Source of the DNA: Mucilaginibacter limnophilus
Lineage (GTDB): Bacteria; Bacteroidota; Bacteroidia; Sphingobacteriales; Sphingobacteriaceae
Length of the DNA: 64,000 nt
NCBI RefSeq assembly: GCF_004005815.1
Contig: NZ_SACK01000001.1
Coordinates: 372,001-436,000, forward strand
Direction of reading: 5' to 3'
The position numbers and the translations under genes are program-made. The notes beneath the pieces were generated by a model. It saw nothing but the letters and a program-made list of their open reading frames with translations, was not told the DNA's origin and did not search any database. Positions 34,757-43,921 of the stretch are shown here, one piece after another. Position 1 is the first letter of the stretch. Every line of letters starts with the position of its first letter.

Positions 34757-35544
34757 ACTTTCTTAAATAGGTAGGCGTACGTCCATTTCAGCAGTTTAAA
34801 CTGTAAATATACCGCGCGTGCCGCAAGTGCCAGCGGGTTTTTACTTTCACGCCACGATGCCCGGCCCATGGTGCTTGGCTCGTCGGCTGAGTTTTTCTGG
34901 TAAAACAGATCGGTAAATTTATCGAAAAATATTCCTTTCCCCTTTTTCTGCAGGAAAGAAAGCGCCATGGTAAACTCTGTAAGGTCGCCCTTTATTCCTT
35001 CCGGATAACGCCCGAACTTTTGCATAAAATTGCTGCGGCGCAAATGCGGGTGATCGCTATACACATAAAACTTCAGATGATCGTTCCTGAATACTGACGG
35101 CGAGAACAACATCTGCGAAAATCCCTTGCCATACGGTTTGGTATAAGGATATTTGAAATAAGCATAAAAACGAGCAATATCCAGTTCCGGGTCTTCCTCA
35201 AAAAATTTCAGCGCGTCTTTAAAATGTGTTGCAAAAATCGGCTTGGGCTCAAAGTCTTCCTGTACATATAAGGTGTAAGGTGTTTGAACGGCATCCTGAC
35301 CTTTATTTATATTGTTGCCTAATCCTTTGTTTTTTGGCGTGGTAACCAGTTGGTAATTATATTCGTTTTGAAGTGCTGTAAGCTGTTGCAGATGCTCCGG
35401 TTTACTGCCGTCATCGCTCACCACAATACCGCCAAAGCCAATGCCCTGATCGCGAAAAGTTTGCAGCAAACGCTGTAACGAACGGCTGCGGTTATAATGC
35501 GTTATCAGCAGCGTAACATCTTTAAAATATAAATTATGGTCCAT
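34753..35544 (-). CDS. Glycosyltransferase family 2 protein (paralogue 1 of a tandem pair)
   Basis: A 263-residue soluble GT2 enzyme: VTLLITHYNRSRSLQRLL, VVSDDGSKPEHLQQL, YVQEDFEPKP and a C-terminal KNPLALAARAVYLQFK tail. First gene of a two-gene minus-strand unit. The two paralogues differ most in the ends and in the segment after the acidic motif, which suggests different acceptors rather than a redundant copy. The divergent spacer towards the flippase gene is 141 bases and AT-rich. Confidence 0.88.
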   Translation of the reverse strand: MDHNLYFKDVTLLITHYNRSRSLQRLLQTFRDQGIGFGGIVVSDDGSKPEHLQQLTALQNEYNYQLVTTPKNKGLGNNINKGQDAVQTPYTLYVQEDFEPKPIFATHFKDALKFFEEDPELDIARFYAYFKYPYTKPYGKGFSQMLFSPSVFRNDHLKFYVYSDHPHLRRSNFMQKFGRYPEGIKGDLTEFTMALSFLQKKGKGIFFDKFTDLFYQKNSADEPSTMGRASWRESKNPLALAARAVYLQFKLLKWTYAYLFKKV

Positions 35545-35685
35545 GCCTGTAAATTTCCTTTAATCTTTTACGCTAAAAAACACGTATAAGGTTGTGGAAT
35601 GGGTTTAAAATTAATGTTCATTTTATTTATTGCAACCATTATCCCGCAAATAATGTTTATTTAGCAAAAATATCAACGCCTCTAT

Positions 35686-37023
35686 ATGCTGCAGAAAATT
35701 CTTACCCTCATAAAAAATAAGCACTTTCTATCGCTTGCGGGTAATATCATCATGTCGGGGTTGGGGATGCTCACTACAGCGCTGATATATCGTGCGCTTA
35801 AAGACGACGACATAGTTGGGGTATGGGTATTGTTTCAAACCACAGTGTTGTTTGTTGATACTTTCCGGTCAGGATTACTAACTACGGCTTTTATTAAATT
35901 TTATTCGGGAACTACCGGTCAGCGCAGTGCCGAAGTAGTAGGGGCTACGTGGTATATCGCCATGGCCATAACCGGCGGGCTAATAATCTTAAACCTTCCT
36001 GTACTGTTCTTTTTAGATCATTTCAGCGGCGGGTATATCCTCTTTTTTAAATATTTCGGCGCGACATATATTTTATCATTACCATGGTTTATCGCAAGCT
36101 GCGTGTTGCAGGGCGAACAACGTTTCGACAGGCTGTTATACGTGCGTATGGTGAACCAGGGTAGCTTTGTGCTTTTTGTGGTGATATTGATGATCATGCA
36201 AAAAGGCAGTGTGCTGAATGTGCTCTATGCCTACCTGCTTTCACATGCACTGACAAGCCTGTACACCCTGGTAATGGGTTGGTGTAGACTGGATACTATA
36301 AAGCATCGTACCAAAGCCGCCGTATCCGAGATATTCAATTTCGGTAAGTTCAGCGTAGGTACTACGCTAAGTTCAAATATGTTCAGGTTTTCCGATCTGT
36401 TTATCATCAACGCCATGTTAGGCACCGGCGCTGTGGCTATTTACAATCTTGGACAAACGCTGATGCAACTGGTTGAGATTCCATTGAGGAGTTTCGCCGC
36501 AACAGGAATGCCTTCGCTGGCAGCGGCGTATAACCAGAACAGCCGCAGCGAAGTGATCTATATCATGAAGAAATATATCGGGTTGCTTACCGTGATACTG
36601 TTCCCTGCGGCGATAATTGCCGTTTTACTGGCTGATGTGCCAATTTACATTATGGGTGGCGGTAAATATGTAGGTACCGAAGCAGCTAACGTTTTCCGCC
36701 TGTTCATGACCTTCGCACTGTTGTACCCGGCCGACAGGTTCTTCGCGCTTACGCTGGATGTGATACACAAACCCAAAATCAACTTTTACAAAGTACTGAT
36801 AATGCTTGCGGCAAACATCATTTTCGACGTGCTGGGCGTGTTGTTGTTCAAAAACATCTACGGTATTACACTGGCCACACTCGCGCCGACGCTGATTGGA
36901 ACTACTATAGGATATTACGCTTTAAAGAGATACCACAATTTTTCGTTCTTCAGCGTTTATTCGTTAGGCATCTCCGAGGCGAAGGTGTATATTAATCAGT
37001 TAAAGCAAAAGTTTAAACGGTAA
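35686..37023 (+). CDS. Polysaccharide flippase (Wzx/MATE-like)
   Basis: A 445-residue integral membrane protein with about twelve to fourteen helices. The N-terminus (SLAGNIIMSGLGMLTTALIYRAL) and the central FSDLFIINAMLGTGAVAIYNLG resemble oligosaccharide flippases of the PST family. It would move undecaprenyl-linked units to the periplasmic face, for the polymerase at 31084-32622. It is transcribed alone, and its TAA directly abuts the stop of the convergent acyltransferase gene. Confidence 0.85.
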   Translation: MLQKILTLIKNKHFLSLAGNIIMSGLGMLTTALIYRALKDDDIVGVWVLFQTTVLFVDTFRSGLLTTAFIKFYSGTTGQRSAEVVGATWYIAMAITGGLIILNLPVLFFLDHFSGGYILFFKYFGATYILSLPWFIASCVLQGEQRFDRLLYVRMVNQGSFVLFVVILMIMQKGSVLNVLYAYLLSHALTSLYTLVMGWCRLDTIKHRTKAAVSEIFNFGKFSVGTTLSSNMFRFSDLFIINAMLGTGAVAIYNLGQTLMQLVEIPLRSFAATGMPSLAAAYNQNSRSEVIYIMKKYIGLLTVILFPAAIIAVLLADVPIYIMGGGKYVGTEAANVFRLFMTFALLYPADRFFALTLDVIHKPKINFYKVLIMLAANIIFDVLGVLLFKNIYGITLATLAPTLIGTTIGYYALKRYHNFSFFSVYSLGISEAKVYINQLKQKFKR

Positions 37024-38136
37024 TTACCAGATCCACCAGCCCTTTTTACCCTCTCGTTTTGACGACAAGTTAAAACGCATTTCGATATGCTTAAACGTCC
37101 ACGACGAAGCGAAATAGATTACTACATAATTTACTATAAAGAGGTAGCTATAGCTTGATGGCGGCAGTTTTAATACCCTGATAAAAGCGATGTTAAACAA
37201 ACTCAGTATCAGGGTATGGATCATGTAAATAGAGTAGGAGTAACGGCCCATACTGTGCAGAAGCTTTGGCTTTTTAAGCAGGCCCGACAGCCATCCTTTT
37301 TCAAAAGCGAAAATAAAAATGGTGATAAAGAACATCGCCTCATATAAAAAGCCGTATTGCTTGTAAGTTTCGCCTTGTATTACCAGCGCGAATGTTATTA
37401 CCAGTGCGATAATCTCCAAAAAACTGAACAGGCTGTTTTGCATGGGGCGCAGCCAGACTTTAAAGTAATTATAAGCGTTGAAACATAATACGCCTACAAA
37501 AAATCCGGCTATGCCGCGTAAAAAGCCATAATTAAAAGTAAATAGCAAGCCGAAACTATCGGTAAAGTAGTACAACAGGCCGAAGGCTGCTACTACTACC
37601 AGGCTGTAAATGATATTACGATTAGCGGTAAGCTTGTTGCTGTTGATAAATGTAACCGACAGGCCGAATACCAGGTAAGCGATCATTTCCGCGCTTATCG
37701 ACCAGCTGGCTATGTTCCAGCTAACATCAGCAACGCCGGGCAACTTAACCGAATTGATAAGGAACAGATTGCTTAAAAAAGTGGTGACGTTGTTTGAAGG
37801 ATTATCCAGATTATTTACCTGCACATAACCAGATGCGAAATGTTTGGTAGCTTGTATGGCTACGAAAATAAGCAGTACGATCAGGTGCAGCGGGTACAAC
37901 CGCCAAAACCTTTTTTTGTAGAACCGTGTTAATTCTTCACCGGTAGACATGTGCTGGTAGCTGTAAGCAATAACAAAGCCGCTCAGTACAAAAAAGAAAT
38001 CGACAAACAGGTCGGCGTTTAGTATGAAATTGTTTTGTAAAACAGGCGTGTCAGAAAAAGTACTCATGTGGAAGAAAACAACAAGGCTGCTGAATAGTCC
38101 CCTGAAAATGTCTAAAACTTCAAAACGTTCCTTCAT
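37024..38136 (-). CDS. Acyltransferase family 3 membrane protein
   Basis: A 370-residue protein with about ten helices. The N-terminal LDIFRGLFSSLVVFFHMS contains the catalytic histidine motif region of OafA/YrhL-type acyltransferases (R-G and F-F-H), and VDFFFVLSGFVIAYSY is the second signature. Such enzymes move acetyl or other acyl groups across the membrane to sugars. Here it probably O-acetylates the polymer. Its stop abuts that of the flippase. Confidence 0.88.
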   Translation of the reverse strand: MKERFEVLDIFRGLFSSLVVFFHMSTFSDTPVLQNNFILNADLFVDFFFVLSGFVIAYSYQHMSTGEELTRFYKKRFWRLYPLHLIVLLIFVAIQATKHFASGYVQVNNLDNPSNNVTTFLSNLFLINSVKLPGVADVSWNIASWSISAEMIAYLVFGLSVTFINSNKLTANRNIIYSLVVVAAFGLLYYFTDSFGLLFTFNYGFLRGIAGFFVGVLCFNAYNYFKVWLRPMQNSLFSFLEIIALVITFALVIQGETYKQYGFLYEAMFFITIFIFAFEKGWLSGLLKKPKLLHSMGRYSYSIYMIHTLILSLFNIAFIRVLKLPPSSYSYLFIVNYVVIYFASSWTFKHIEMRFNLSSKREGKKGWWIW

Positions 38137-38224
38137 TAAATATTATGTGTTAAATTGCCCTCGGGTAAATGTATGTAATTCGTTAATGTAAACAGCTTGT
38201 CTTTTTATTCAATCCAAACTTTTA

Positions 38225-39070
38225 ATGCGCATTGCCTATCTTATACTCGCCCACAATCAGCCCAATCAATTAAAACGACTGATAACCCGTTTAACGGAAA
38301 AAAATGCAGATGTGTTCGTTCATTTGGATGCAAAATCTGCTTTTCAGCCATTTGAAGCCTTGGTCAAACTGCCGGGTGTATATTTTATCAAGAACAGGGT
38401 AAAGGTTTACTGGGGATCGTTCAATATTGTTCAGGCTACCATCAACGGCTTTTATGAGATACTGGCTACAGGCGGCTATGGTTACATAAACCTGCTAAGC
38501 GGTCAGGATTATCCGCTAAAAAGTAATGAGGAGCTACTTGATTTTTTGAGCGAAAATCCGGATAAAGCTTTTATGAATTCGTTGGTTGCTCAAACACACT
38601 GGCTTGAAGCCCTGCCTCGCGTACAGGAATATCACCTCAACAATTATCCGTTTCCGGGGCGTTACCTGGTACAGAAAGCTATTAACACGCTTATGCCGCA
38701 GCGACGAATACCAAATGATCTGATTTTGGTAGGCCGTTCACAATGGTTTACAGCTTCTGTAGAATGTATAAAATATATTGTCGATTATTGGGAGAAACAT
38801 CCGGCGCTGCGCCGTTTTATGAAGTTTACCTGGGCGCCCGATGAGTTTATCTTTCAAACGATACTGTATAATTCACACCTGCGTGACAGAATGGTTGATG
38901 AAGATTTGCGTTATATTGACTGGAGCGGCGGCGGCGCAAGCCCAAAACTACTTACTATGGAAGACGCACCAAAACTTATCAGTTCCAATAAGTTTTTCGC
39001 CCGTAAGTTTGACGCAATGAAAGATAGCGCCGTGCTTGACTACATCGACAACCACTTACTCAAAAAGTAA
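38225..39070 (+). CDS. GT14-type (core-2/I-branching) glycosyltransferase
   Basis: A 281-residue soluble protein. Family marks are IAYLILAHNQPNQLKRLI, DVFVHLDAKS, VYWGSFNIVQATI, YINLLSGQDYPLKS, and the catalytic region FTWAPDEFIFQTIL. GT14 enzymes are often beta-1,6-N-acetylglucosaminyl or xylosyl transferases, so a branching role is possible. The end of the gene abuts the stop of the RsbW-like gene on the other strand. Confidence 0.88.
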   Translation: MRIAYLILAHNQPNQLKRLITRLTEKNADVFVHLDAKSAFQPFEALVKLPGVYFIKNRVKVYWGSFNIVQATINGFYEILATGGYGYINLLSGQDYPLKSNEELLDFLSENPDKAFMNSLVAQTHWLEALPRVQEYHLNNYPFPGRYLVQKAINTLMPQRRIPNDLILVGRSQWFTASVECIKYIVDYWEKHPALRRFMKFTWAPDEFIFQTILYNSHLRDRMVDEDLRYIDWSGGGASPKLLTMEDAPKLISSNKFFARKFDAMKDSAVLDYIDNHLLKK

Positions 39071-39601
39071 TTAACCGATTAAGCTTATTTTTACAGTAAA
39101 AACGTTCTGACCGGTAAGCCTATCATAATGGTATAAAAACTCATTAGCGCATTTGGTAATAATAAGCAAACCGAAATGCTCCGTAATATTATTGATATCC
39201 GGCTGCTCGTTGTCACTTTCCTCTGCAATAAATTTTATAGTGTTTTCACCGTCAGTAAGCGCGTATAGGTTGTGCATCACATCATAAGCCAGTAGTTTTT
39301 TTTCACCCTCAGGATGCACTAGTAATTCACGGTTAAAGGGGTGGCCATCGTCAATTTTTGTAATGCTGATGTAATCGTCGTTAATATCTACGGTTAGTTT
39401 CACCGTTTCGGTGCCCGAATGTTTGCAGGCATTGGTAAATAGCTCGGTAACAACCGATTTTACTCTGAACAGAATGTCATTAAGATAGTCGGTATCTTTG
39501 ATGCACTTTCCGGTATGGTCAAGCACATGTTTAACCGACGGCACTAAAGCCGGCAATGCATTCAGGAAAATAAACTCCTTAGCGCCTGTGATAATTTGCA
39601 T
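39071..39601 (-). CDS. RsbW/SpoIIAB-like serine kinase or anti-sigma ATPase
   Basis: A 176-residue GHKL ATPase. The N box is VVTELFTNACKHSG, the G1-type box KIDDGHPF, and a later EHFGLLIITKCANEF gives the G2-like GLLI. Unlike a sensor kinase it has no HisKA domain, as in RsbW or SpoIIAB, which phosphorylate a STAS partner on serine. That partner is the gene just upstream. Last gene of a four-gene partner-switch operon in the polysaccharide locus. The target released or bound by it is not evident here. Confidence 0.83.
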   Translation of the reverse strand: MQIITGAKEFIFLNALPALVPSVKHVLDHTGKCIKDTDYLNDILFRVKSVVTELFTNACKHSGTETVKLTVDINDDYISITKIDDGHPFNRELLVHPEGEKKLLAYDVMHNLYALTDGENTIKFIAEESDNEQPDINNITEHFGLLIITKCANEFLYHYDRLTGQNVFTVKISLIG

Positions 39602-39611
39602 AATTTAGGTT

Positions 39612-39947
39612 TTAGCCAGCTGTTGTAAAGGCCTCAAGGTTTTTGTGTATCTTAAATACTTTATCAAGCCTTATCAGCGCAAACAGGTCGTGTATATCTT
39701 TTTTCAGATGTATTAAAATAACATCCGAACTATTAGCTATTGCATGCTTTAAAGCTGAAACAAGCGCGCCCAGAAACGAACTGTCCATATAGGTGATCTT
39801 GCTCAGGTCAAGTACCACGCGTTTGCCGTACTTGTTGAGCAGGTTTACCAGTTCATCCCGAAATTTATCTGCATTGTTCAGGTTAGCTTCCATAAGGTTA
39901 ACCTTAGCCAGCAGGTAATCAGGGCGTTCTTCTTGTATATCTATCAT
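39612..39947 (-). CDS. STAS-domain anti-sigma-factor antagonist-like protein
   Basis: A 111-residue single STAS domain. The phospho-site loop is TYMDSSFLGALVSAL with Ser56 after Asp55, in the place of the regulatory serine of SpoIIAA/RsbV. Strand VVLDLSKI precedes it. Its phosphorylation state would be set by the RsbW-like ATPase (39071-39601) and by the SpoIIE-type phosphatase (39949-41088), the two flanking genes. Start is one base after the phosphatase stop. Confidence 0.9.
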   Translation of the reverse strand: MIDIQEERPDYLLAKVNLMEANLNNADKFRDELVNLLNKYGKRVVLDLSKITYMDSSFLGALVSALKHAIANSSDVILIHLKKDIHDLFALIRLDKVFKIHKNLEAFTTAG

Positions 39948-39948
39948 A

Positions 39949-41088
39949 TCAGCGTTTTAGTACGTTAATAATACTGCAATCGTCAACCTGTGTGCCTATG
40001 CTTTCGGCAAATAGTTTTTCCTTTAGTTGTTTAAACTCAGTATCGGTTTTTAATAAATCACTTATCTTGTCCGCAAAAAGGTTATAATCGCTTTTTTTGC
40101 CAGAAGGGGTAGCAAAATCGATCATGCCGTCAGTAAAAATAAATAATTGGTCGTTATTTTCTAAAATAATTTGTTGTTCATTATATCCTCCGTCAGGGAA
40201 GAGTCCCAATAGCAGTCCTTCAGACGCAATGCTGCGCAGTTTACCGCTTGCCGCGCTGTAATGCAGCAATGGCAAGTCGCCTGCGCCTGAATACAAAACC
40301 GAGTGATTTTCGGTATCGATAAGTAACAGGGAAAGGCTTGATAAAATGTCTTTCAGTACATCATCCAGGCAAATAATGCTGTTTACCTTGCGCAGTATGC
40401 TTGATGTAGAAAAGTCGTTATCAAGGGCTGCAAAACGCACTGCCGAACGCACATAGCTCAAATATCCGAAAGTAAAATACCAGGCCTGCCATTTTTTACC
40501 CATGATATCGCCAAGAACAACAAAAGTATAACGGCTGTTAACCGGAATGAAGTCAATAAAATCTCCGCCGGGTATTTCCTGAAAAGGGCGGTGCCAGAAA
40601 TCAATATCAAAGCCGTTAACCGTCGGACTTTTAATGGGTATGGTTTTGATGTTGAGTGATTTCGCAGCGGCTTGTACTTCCAGGGTTGATAGTTCACGCT
40701 GTTTTTGAACGTTCAACAAAATGCTGTTTAGCTTCGAAATGATAATGTCAAAAGGCGTATCCTTTATAATAAAATCTATTGCCTGCAGGTCAAGCCCCTC
40801 AAGCGCTACATCTTTATCCCTCAGGCTGCTTAAGAAAGCAAACGGTATATCGCGCAGCAACCTGTCTTGCATTAGGTGTTTTCTAAACTCAATACCGTTC
40901 ATACCGGGCATCTCGTAATCTGAAAGAATTATATCGGGAGTGAAGGTTTTCAGCCGTTCTATCGCGTCAAACGCCGAATCGGCAATAACACATTCCATGC
41001 CCGCGGTTTTAAATCCTTCAACCAAAAGGGTCAGGAAAAAAGGGTTATCATCAACCAGCAGTATTTTATTAGGAGTGGCTTGTGTCAT
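39949..41088 (-). CDS. Receiver domain fused to SpoIIE/PPM-type serine phosphatase
   Basis: A 379-residue soluble protein. Residues 8-125 are a receiver domain with Asp13, Asp14 and phospho-acceptor Asp57 (ILSDYEMPG), plus the C-terminal lysine in FIIKD. A helical link (about 130-165) leads to a PPM-type serine phosphatase (about 170-379): PGGDFIDF, VVLGDIMGKKWQAW, FIFTDGMIDF and DDCSIIN give the metal-binding acidic residues. It would turn a phospho-relay signal into dephosphorylation of the STAS protein. It overlaps the upstream membrane-protein gene (ATGA). Confidence 0.93.
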   Translation of the reverse strand: MTQATPNKILLVDDNPFFLTLLVEGFKTAGMECVIADSAFDAIERLKTFTPDIILSDYEMPGMNGIEFRKHLMQDRLLRDIPFAFLSSLRDKDVALEGLDLQAIDFIIKDTPFDIIISKLNSILLNVQKQRELSTLEVQAAAKSLNIKTIPIKSPTVNGFDIDFWHRPFQEIPGGDFIDFIPVNSRYTFVVLGDIMGKKWQAWYFTFGYLSYVRSAVRFAALDNDFSTSSILRKVNSIICLDDVLKDILSSLSLLLIDTENHSVLYSGAGDLPLLHYSAASGKLRSIASEGLLLGLFPDGGYNEQQIILENNDQLFIFTDGMIDFATPSGKKSDYNLFADKISDLLKTDTEFKQLKEKLFAESIGTQVDDCSIINVLKR

Positions 41089-41579
41089 ATCCCGGCAGAA
41101 CGTTTATAAACCGACTTGATAAGCAAATATATGCCTGCAAGCACTATTAATAAAGAAATAAGGTCCATTATAGTTACTCCGTCGTTTTGGTTGAAGTAAA
41201 AAACGGTGTATATCTCAAAATCAGGCGGCGCAGGCATTATGATCATCGCAAAACCCAAAGTGATCATCACAATGCCAATAATTATTACTAAAACATTGGT
41301 GCTATGAGTGGCAATGTATTTTTTTGAAGTGTTGCTGTCTATCTGATTTGATGATAAGAGTATGCTGAACTCATCAAGCAGTTCAAGGCGCGATGCATTT
41401 GACGTATCGAGGCTGCGAAAGGCATCAATCTTTTCCTCTTCTTCAGTAGAAGAAGCTTCGATGGCTTTGCTGATGCGCTGGCGCAAACCGCGTGCCTTCT
41501 CGCTGTCTATATGATTATCAGCAAGCAGGGCAATCAGTTCATCAAGCTTTTGGTTTACCGCTTTATCGTCGGGCTTCAT
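41085..41579 (-). CDS. Small membrane protein of the partner-switch operon
   Basis: I do not recognise this 164-residue protein. The first 88 residues are hydrophilic and helical (KPDDKAVNQKLDELIALLAD), then come two hydrophobic helices (about 93-112 and 137-158) with a short loop. It starts the partner-switch operon and overlaps the phosphatase gene by four bases. Position suggests a membrane anchor or sensor for the module, but that is inference. Confidence 0.7.
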   Translation of the reverse strand: MKPDDKAVNQKLDELIALLADNHIDSEKARGLRQRISKAIEASSTEEEEKIDAFRSLDTSNASRLELLDEFSILLSSNQIDSNTSKKYIATHSTNVLVIIIGIVMITLGFAMIIMPAPPDFEIYTVFYFNQNDGVTIMDLISLLIVLAGIYLLIKSVYKRSAGI

Positions 41580-41687
41580 GCCATTTGTGCCTTCCTGTTC
41601 ATTTTAATTATATATTTTGACGCTCAATATAAATTAATATTTTCAACAACCCATTACCTGTATTACCGTACAAGGTTAAATAACTGC

Positions 41688-42602
41688 ATGAAAAAAGTAT
41701 CCGTTATTACAGTCAACTTTAATCAAAGCCTGGTCACCGAAGACCTGTTAACGTCTATCAGCGTAACCAATACTTACAGTAATATTGAGATAATTGTGGT
41801 TGATAATGGCAGCAAGGTAAACAGCGTGCCCGAATGGACAGTTAAATACCCTGATGTTAAGTTTATACGCAGCGACGCCAACTTAGGTTTTGCAGGCGGC
41901 AATAATCTGGGAATCGCGGCAGCTACAGGTGAATACCTTTTCCTGGTGAACAACGATACCGAGTTTACCGCCGGGCTGGTTGAAACACTGGTAAAGGTGC
42001 TTGACGAACACCCTGAAATTGGTATGGTATGCCCCAAGATACGCTACTTTGATCAGCCTGAAATGCTGCAGTACATGGGTTTCACCGAAATGAATTACTA
42101 CACCGCCCGCAATAATTCAATAGGGCAGTTTGAAACGGATAAAGGCCAGTACGACCATCTAACAGGCCCCACAGGCTATGCCCACGGCGCGGCTATGATG
42201 CTGAAGCGTGAATGTATTGATAAAGCCGGACTGATGTCGCCCAACTTCTTTTTATATTATGAAGAGCTTGACTGGTGCGACCGTATAAAGCGTGCCGGTT
42301 ACCAGATATGGCTGGTTACCTCGGCACTTATTTATCATAAAGAGTCGGTATCGGTAGGGCGGGTGAGCGCTTTAAAAGAGTATTTCATGAACCGCAACCG
42401 TATCTTGTTCATCCGACGTAACGCACCGGCTTTTGCTAAACTGGTGTTCTGTGTGTATTTCATACTGATAGTAACGCCTCGAAACATCATCAAATATCTG
42501 AAAACCGGGCACCCTAATTTTATAAAATGGCTGTTTAAAGCCATTTGGTGGAATATTACTCAAAACAAAAACAGTACTAAGTTAGGTTACCCTCTACAGT
42601 AA
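41688..42602 (+). CDS. Glycosyltransferase family 2 (rhamnosyltransferase-like)
   Basis: The start is ATG 41688 (MKKVSVITVNFNQSLV); the frame is open further left, but that part would overlap the divergent gene and is not conserved in style. The 304-residue protein shows VVDNGSKVNSV, LGFAGGNNLGIAAATGEYL, LVNNDTEF (DxD), and NFFLYYEELDWCDRIKRAGY, as in WcaA/rhamnosyltransferase-type enzymes. One hydrophobic segment near 250-270 may anchor it. It is two bases ahead of a second GT2 gene. Confidence 0.9.
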   Translation: MKKVSVITVNFNQSLVTEDLLTSISVTNTYSNIEIIVVDNGSKVNSVPEWTVKYPDVKFIRSDANLGFAGGNNLGIAAATGEYLFLVNNDTEFTAGLVETLVKVLDEHPEIGMVCPKIRYFDQPEMLQYMGFTEMNYYTARNNSIGQFETDKGQYDHLTGPTGYAHGAAMMLKRECIDKAGLMSPNFFLYYEELDWCDRIKRAGYQIWLVTSALIYHKESVSVGRVSALKEYFMNRNRILFIRRNAPAFAKLVFCVYFILIVTPRNIIKYLKTGHPNFIKWLFKAIWWNITQNKNSTKLGYPLQ

Positions 42603-42604
42603 AT

Positions 42605-43768
42605 ATGGAAATAGTATTCTGGATAAGTCTCTTTATAGTTTTTTACGCTTTCGCCGGATATGGCATATTGCTGTACTTCATTATAAAAATAAAACGTGCC
42701 GTAAAAGGCAAACCGAAATTACCCGAACCAGTGAACCTACCTACCTGTACGCTGGTTGTTGCTGCATATAACGAAGAGCGCTTTATTGCCGAGAAGATAC
42801 AGAATAGCCTTGAGTTGAATTATCCTGAGGGTAAGCTTCAATTTATATTCGTAACCGATGGATCAACAGACGCCACACCTGAAATTGTTAAACAATTTCC
42901 GCAGGTAAAGCTGATGCACAGCCTTGCCCGTAGTGGTAAAATAGCAGCCGTGCACCGCGCCATGACGGAAGTAACTACCGATGTAGTGGTGTTTACAGAT
43001 GCCAATACTTTTTTGAATAAAGATGCTATTGTAAATATTTGCCGCCATTACGCAGATAAAAAAGTAGGAGCGGTTGCAGGCGAAAAGCGTGTGCATGTTG
43101 ATGAAACCGCCGACGCCACAGCAGGAGAGGGCTTTTATTGGAAGTATGAGTCGAAACTGAAAACCTGGGATTCGGAATTGTATTCCGTTGTTGGTGCTGC
43201 GGGGGAGCTGTTCAGCATACGCCGTGAACTGTACGTGCCTGTTCAGCCTGATACTATACTGGATGATTTTATGATATCCTTGCTGGTTACCATTGACGGT
43301 TACCGTGTAATTTACGAGCCGGATGCTTACGCTACCGAAACTGCTTCAGAAAACGTACAGGAGGAACTGAAACGTAAGATACGTATAGCGGCAGGAGGAA
43401 TCCAATCGATACTAAGGTTAAAGCCGCTGCTTAATCCATTCCGTAATTTTATATTGAGTTTTCAGTATATCAGTCATCGCGTGTTGCGGTGGACAGTAGT
43501 GCCATTTTTAATGATCCTTGCACTCCTGCTTAATATTCTAATAGTAGCTAACGGCGGCGGACTGATTTACATGCTGCTGCTTGCCGCGCAAATACTGTTT
43601 TACGGAATGTCGTTATTAGGCTGGATACTGGAAGCCCGGGAAATAAAGGTGAAGATATTTTTTATACCTTACTATTTCTGTATGATGAATTACGCGGTGG
43701 TAAGGGGAATATTCAGATATGCCGGCGGCGGACAAAGCGCAATATGGGAAAAGGCGAAAAGGCAGTAG
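42605..43768 (+). CDS. Membrane glycosyltransferase family 2 (synthase-type)
   Basis: A 387-residue protein with an N-terminal helix (about 3-26), GT-A domain (LVVAAYNEERFIAEKI, FVTDGSTDATPEI, VFTDANTFLNKDA), and three C-terminal helices (about 300-370). Layout resembles IcaA/HasA-type processive synthases but the QxxRW motif is not evident; KIRIAAGGIQ takes its place. It forms a pair with the preceding GT2. A perfect 28-base palindrome follows 25 bases downstream. Confidence 0.87.
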   Translation: MEIVFWISLFIVFYAFAGYGILLYFIIKIKRAVKGKPKLPEPVNLPTCTLVVAAYNEERFIAEKIQNSLELNYPEGKLQFIFVTDGSTDATPEIVKQFPQVKLMHSLARSGKIAAVHRAMTEVTTDVVVFTDANTFLNKDAIVNICRHYADKKVGAVAGEKRVHVDETADATAGEGFYWKYESKLKTWDSELYSVVGAAGELFSIRRELYVPVQPDTILDDFMISLLVTIDGYRVIYEPDAYATETASENVQEELKRKIRIAAGGIQSILRLKPLLNPFRNFILSFQYISHRVLRWTVVPFLMILALLLNILIVANGGGLIYMLLLAAQILFYGMSLLGWILEAREIKVKIFFIPYYFCMMNYAVVRGIFRYAGGGQSAIWEKAKRQ

Positions 43769-43792
43769 GAGAGATTTCGGTTACAACCAGCG

Positions 43793-43875
43793 CGTCATTG
43801 CGAGGAACGAAGCAATCTCTGTACTTTTTAGGCCGTTATGCATGTGTAGAGATTGCTTCGTTCCTCGCAATGACG
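43793..43875. repeat. Perfect palindromic repeat (copy E, intact)
   Basis: The two arms, 43793-43820 and 43848-43875, are exact reverse complements over 28 bases, with outer ends CGTCATTGCG and CGCAATGACG and a 27-base loop. This is the cleanest member of the outer repeat family in the window. Partial or diverged copies occur at 33844-33928, 1091-1228 and 2767-2906. Confidence 0.95.
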
Positions 43876-43921
43876 GGTACTTCATTAGAGTTTAGCATTT
43901 AGATTTTAGAATTTATAACTA

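Noticed and set aside
41511..41687. N-terminal extension of the GT2 gene at 41688
   Set aside because: It would overlap the divergent membrane-protein gene by 69 bases and adds a stretch that does not belong to the GT2 fold; ATG 41688 gives the canonical N-terminus.
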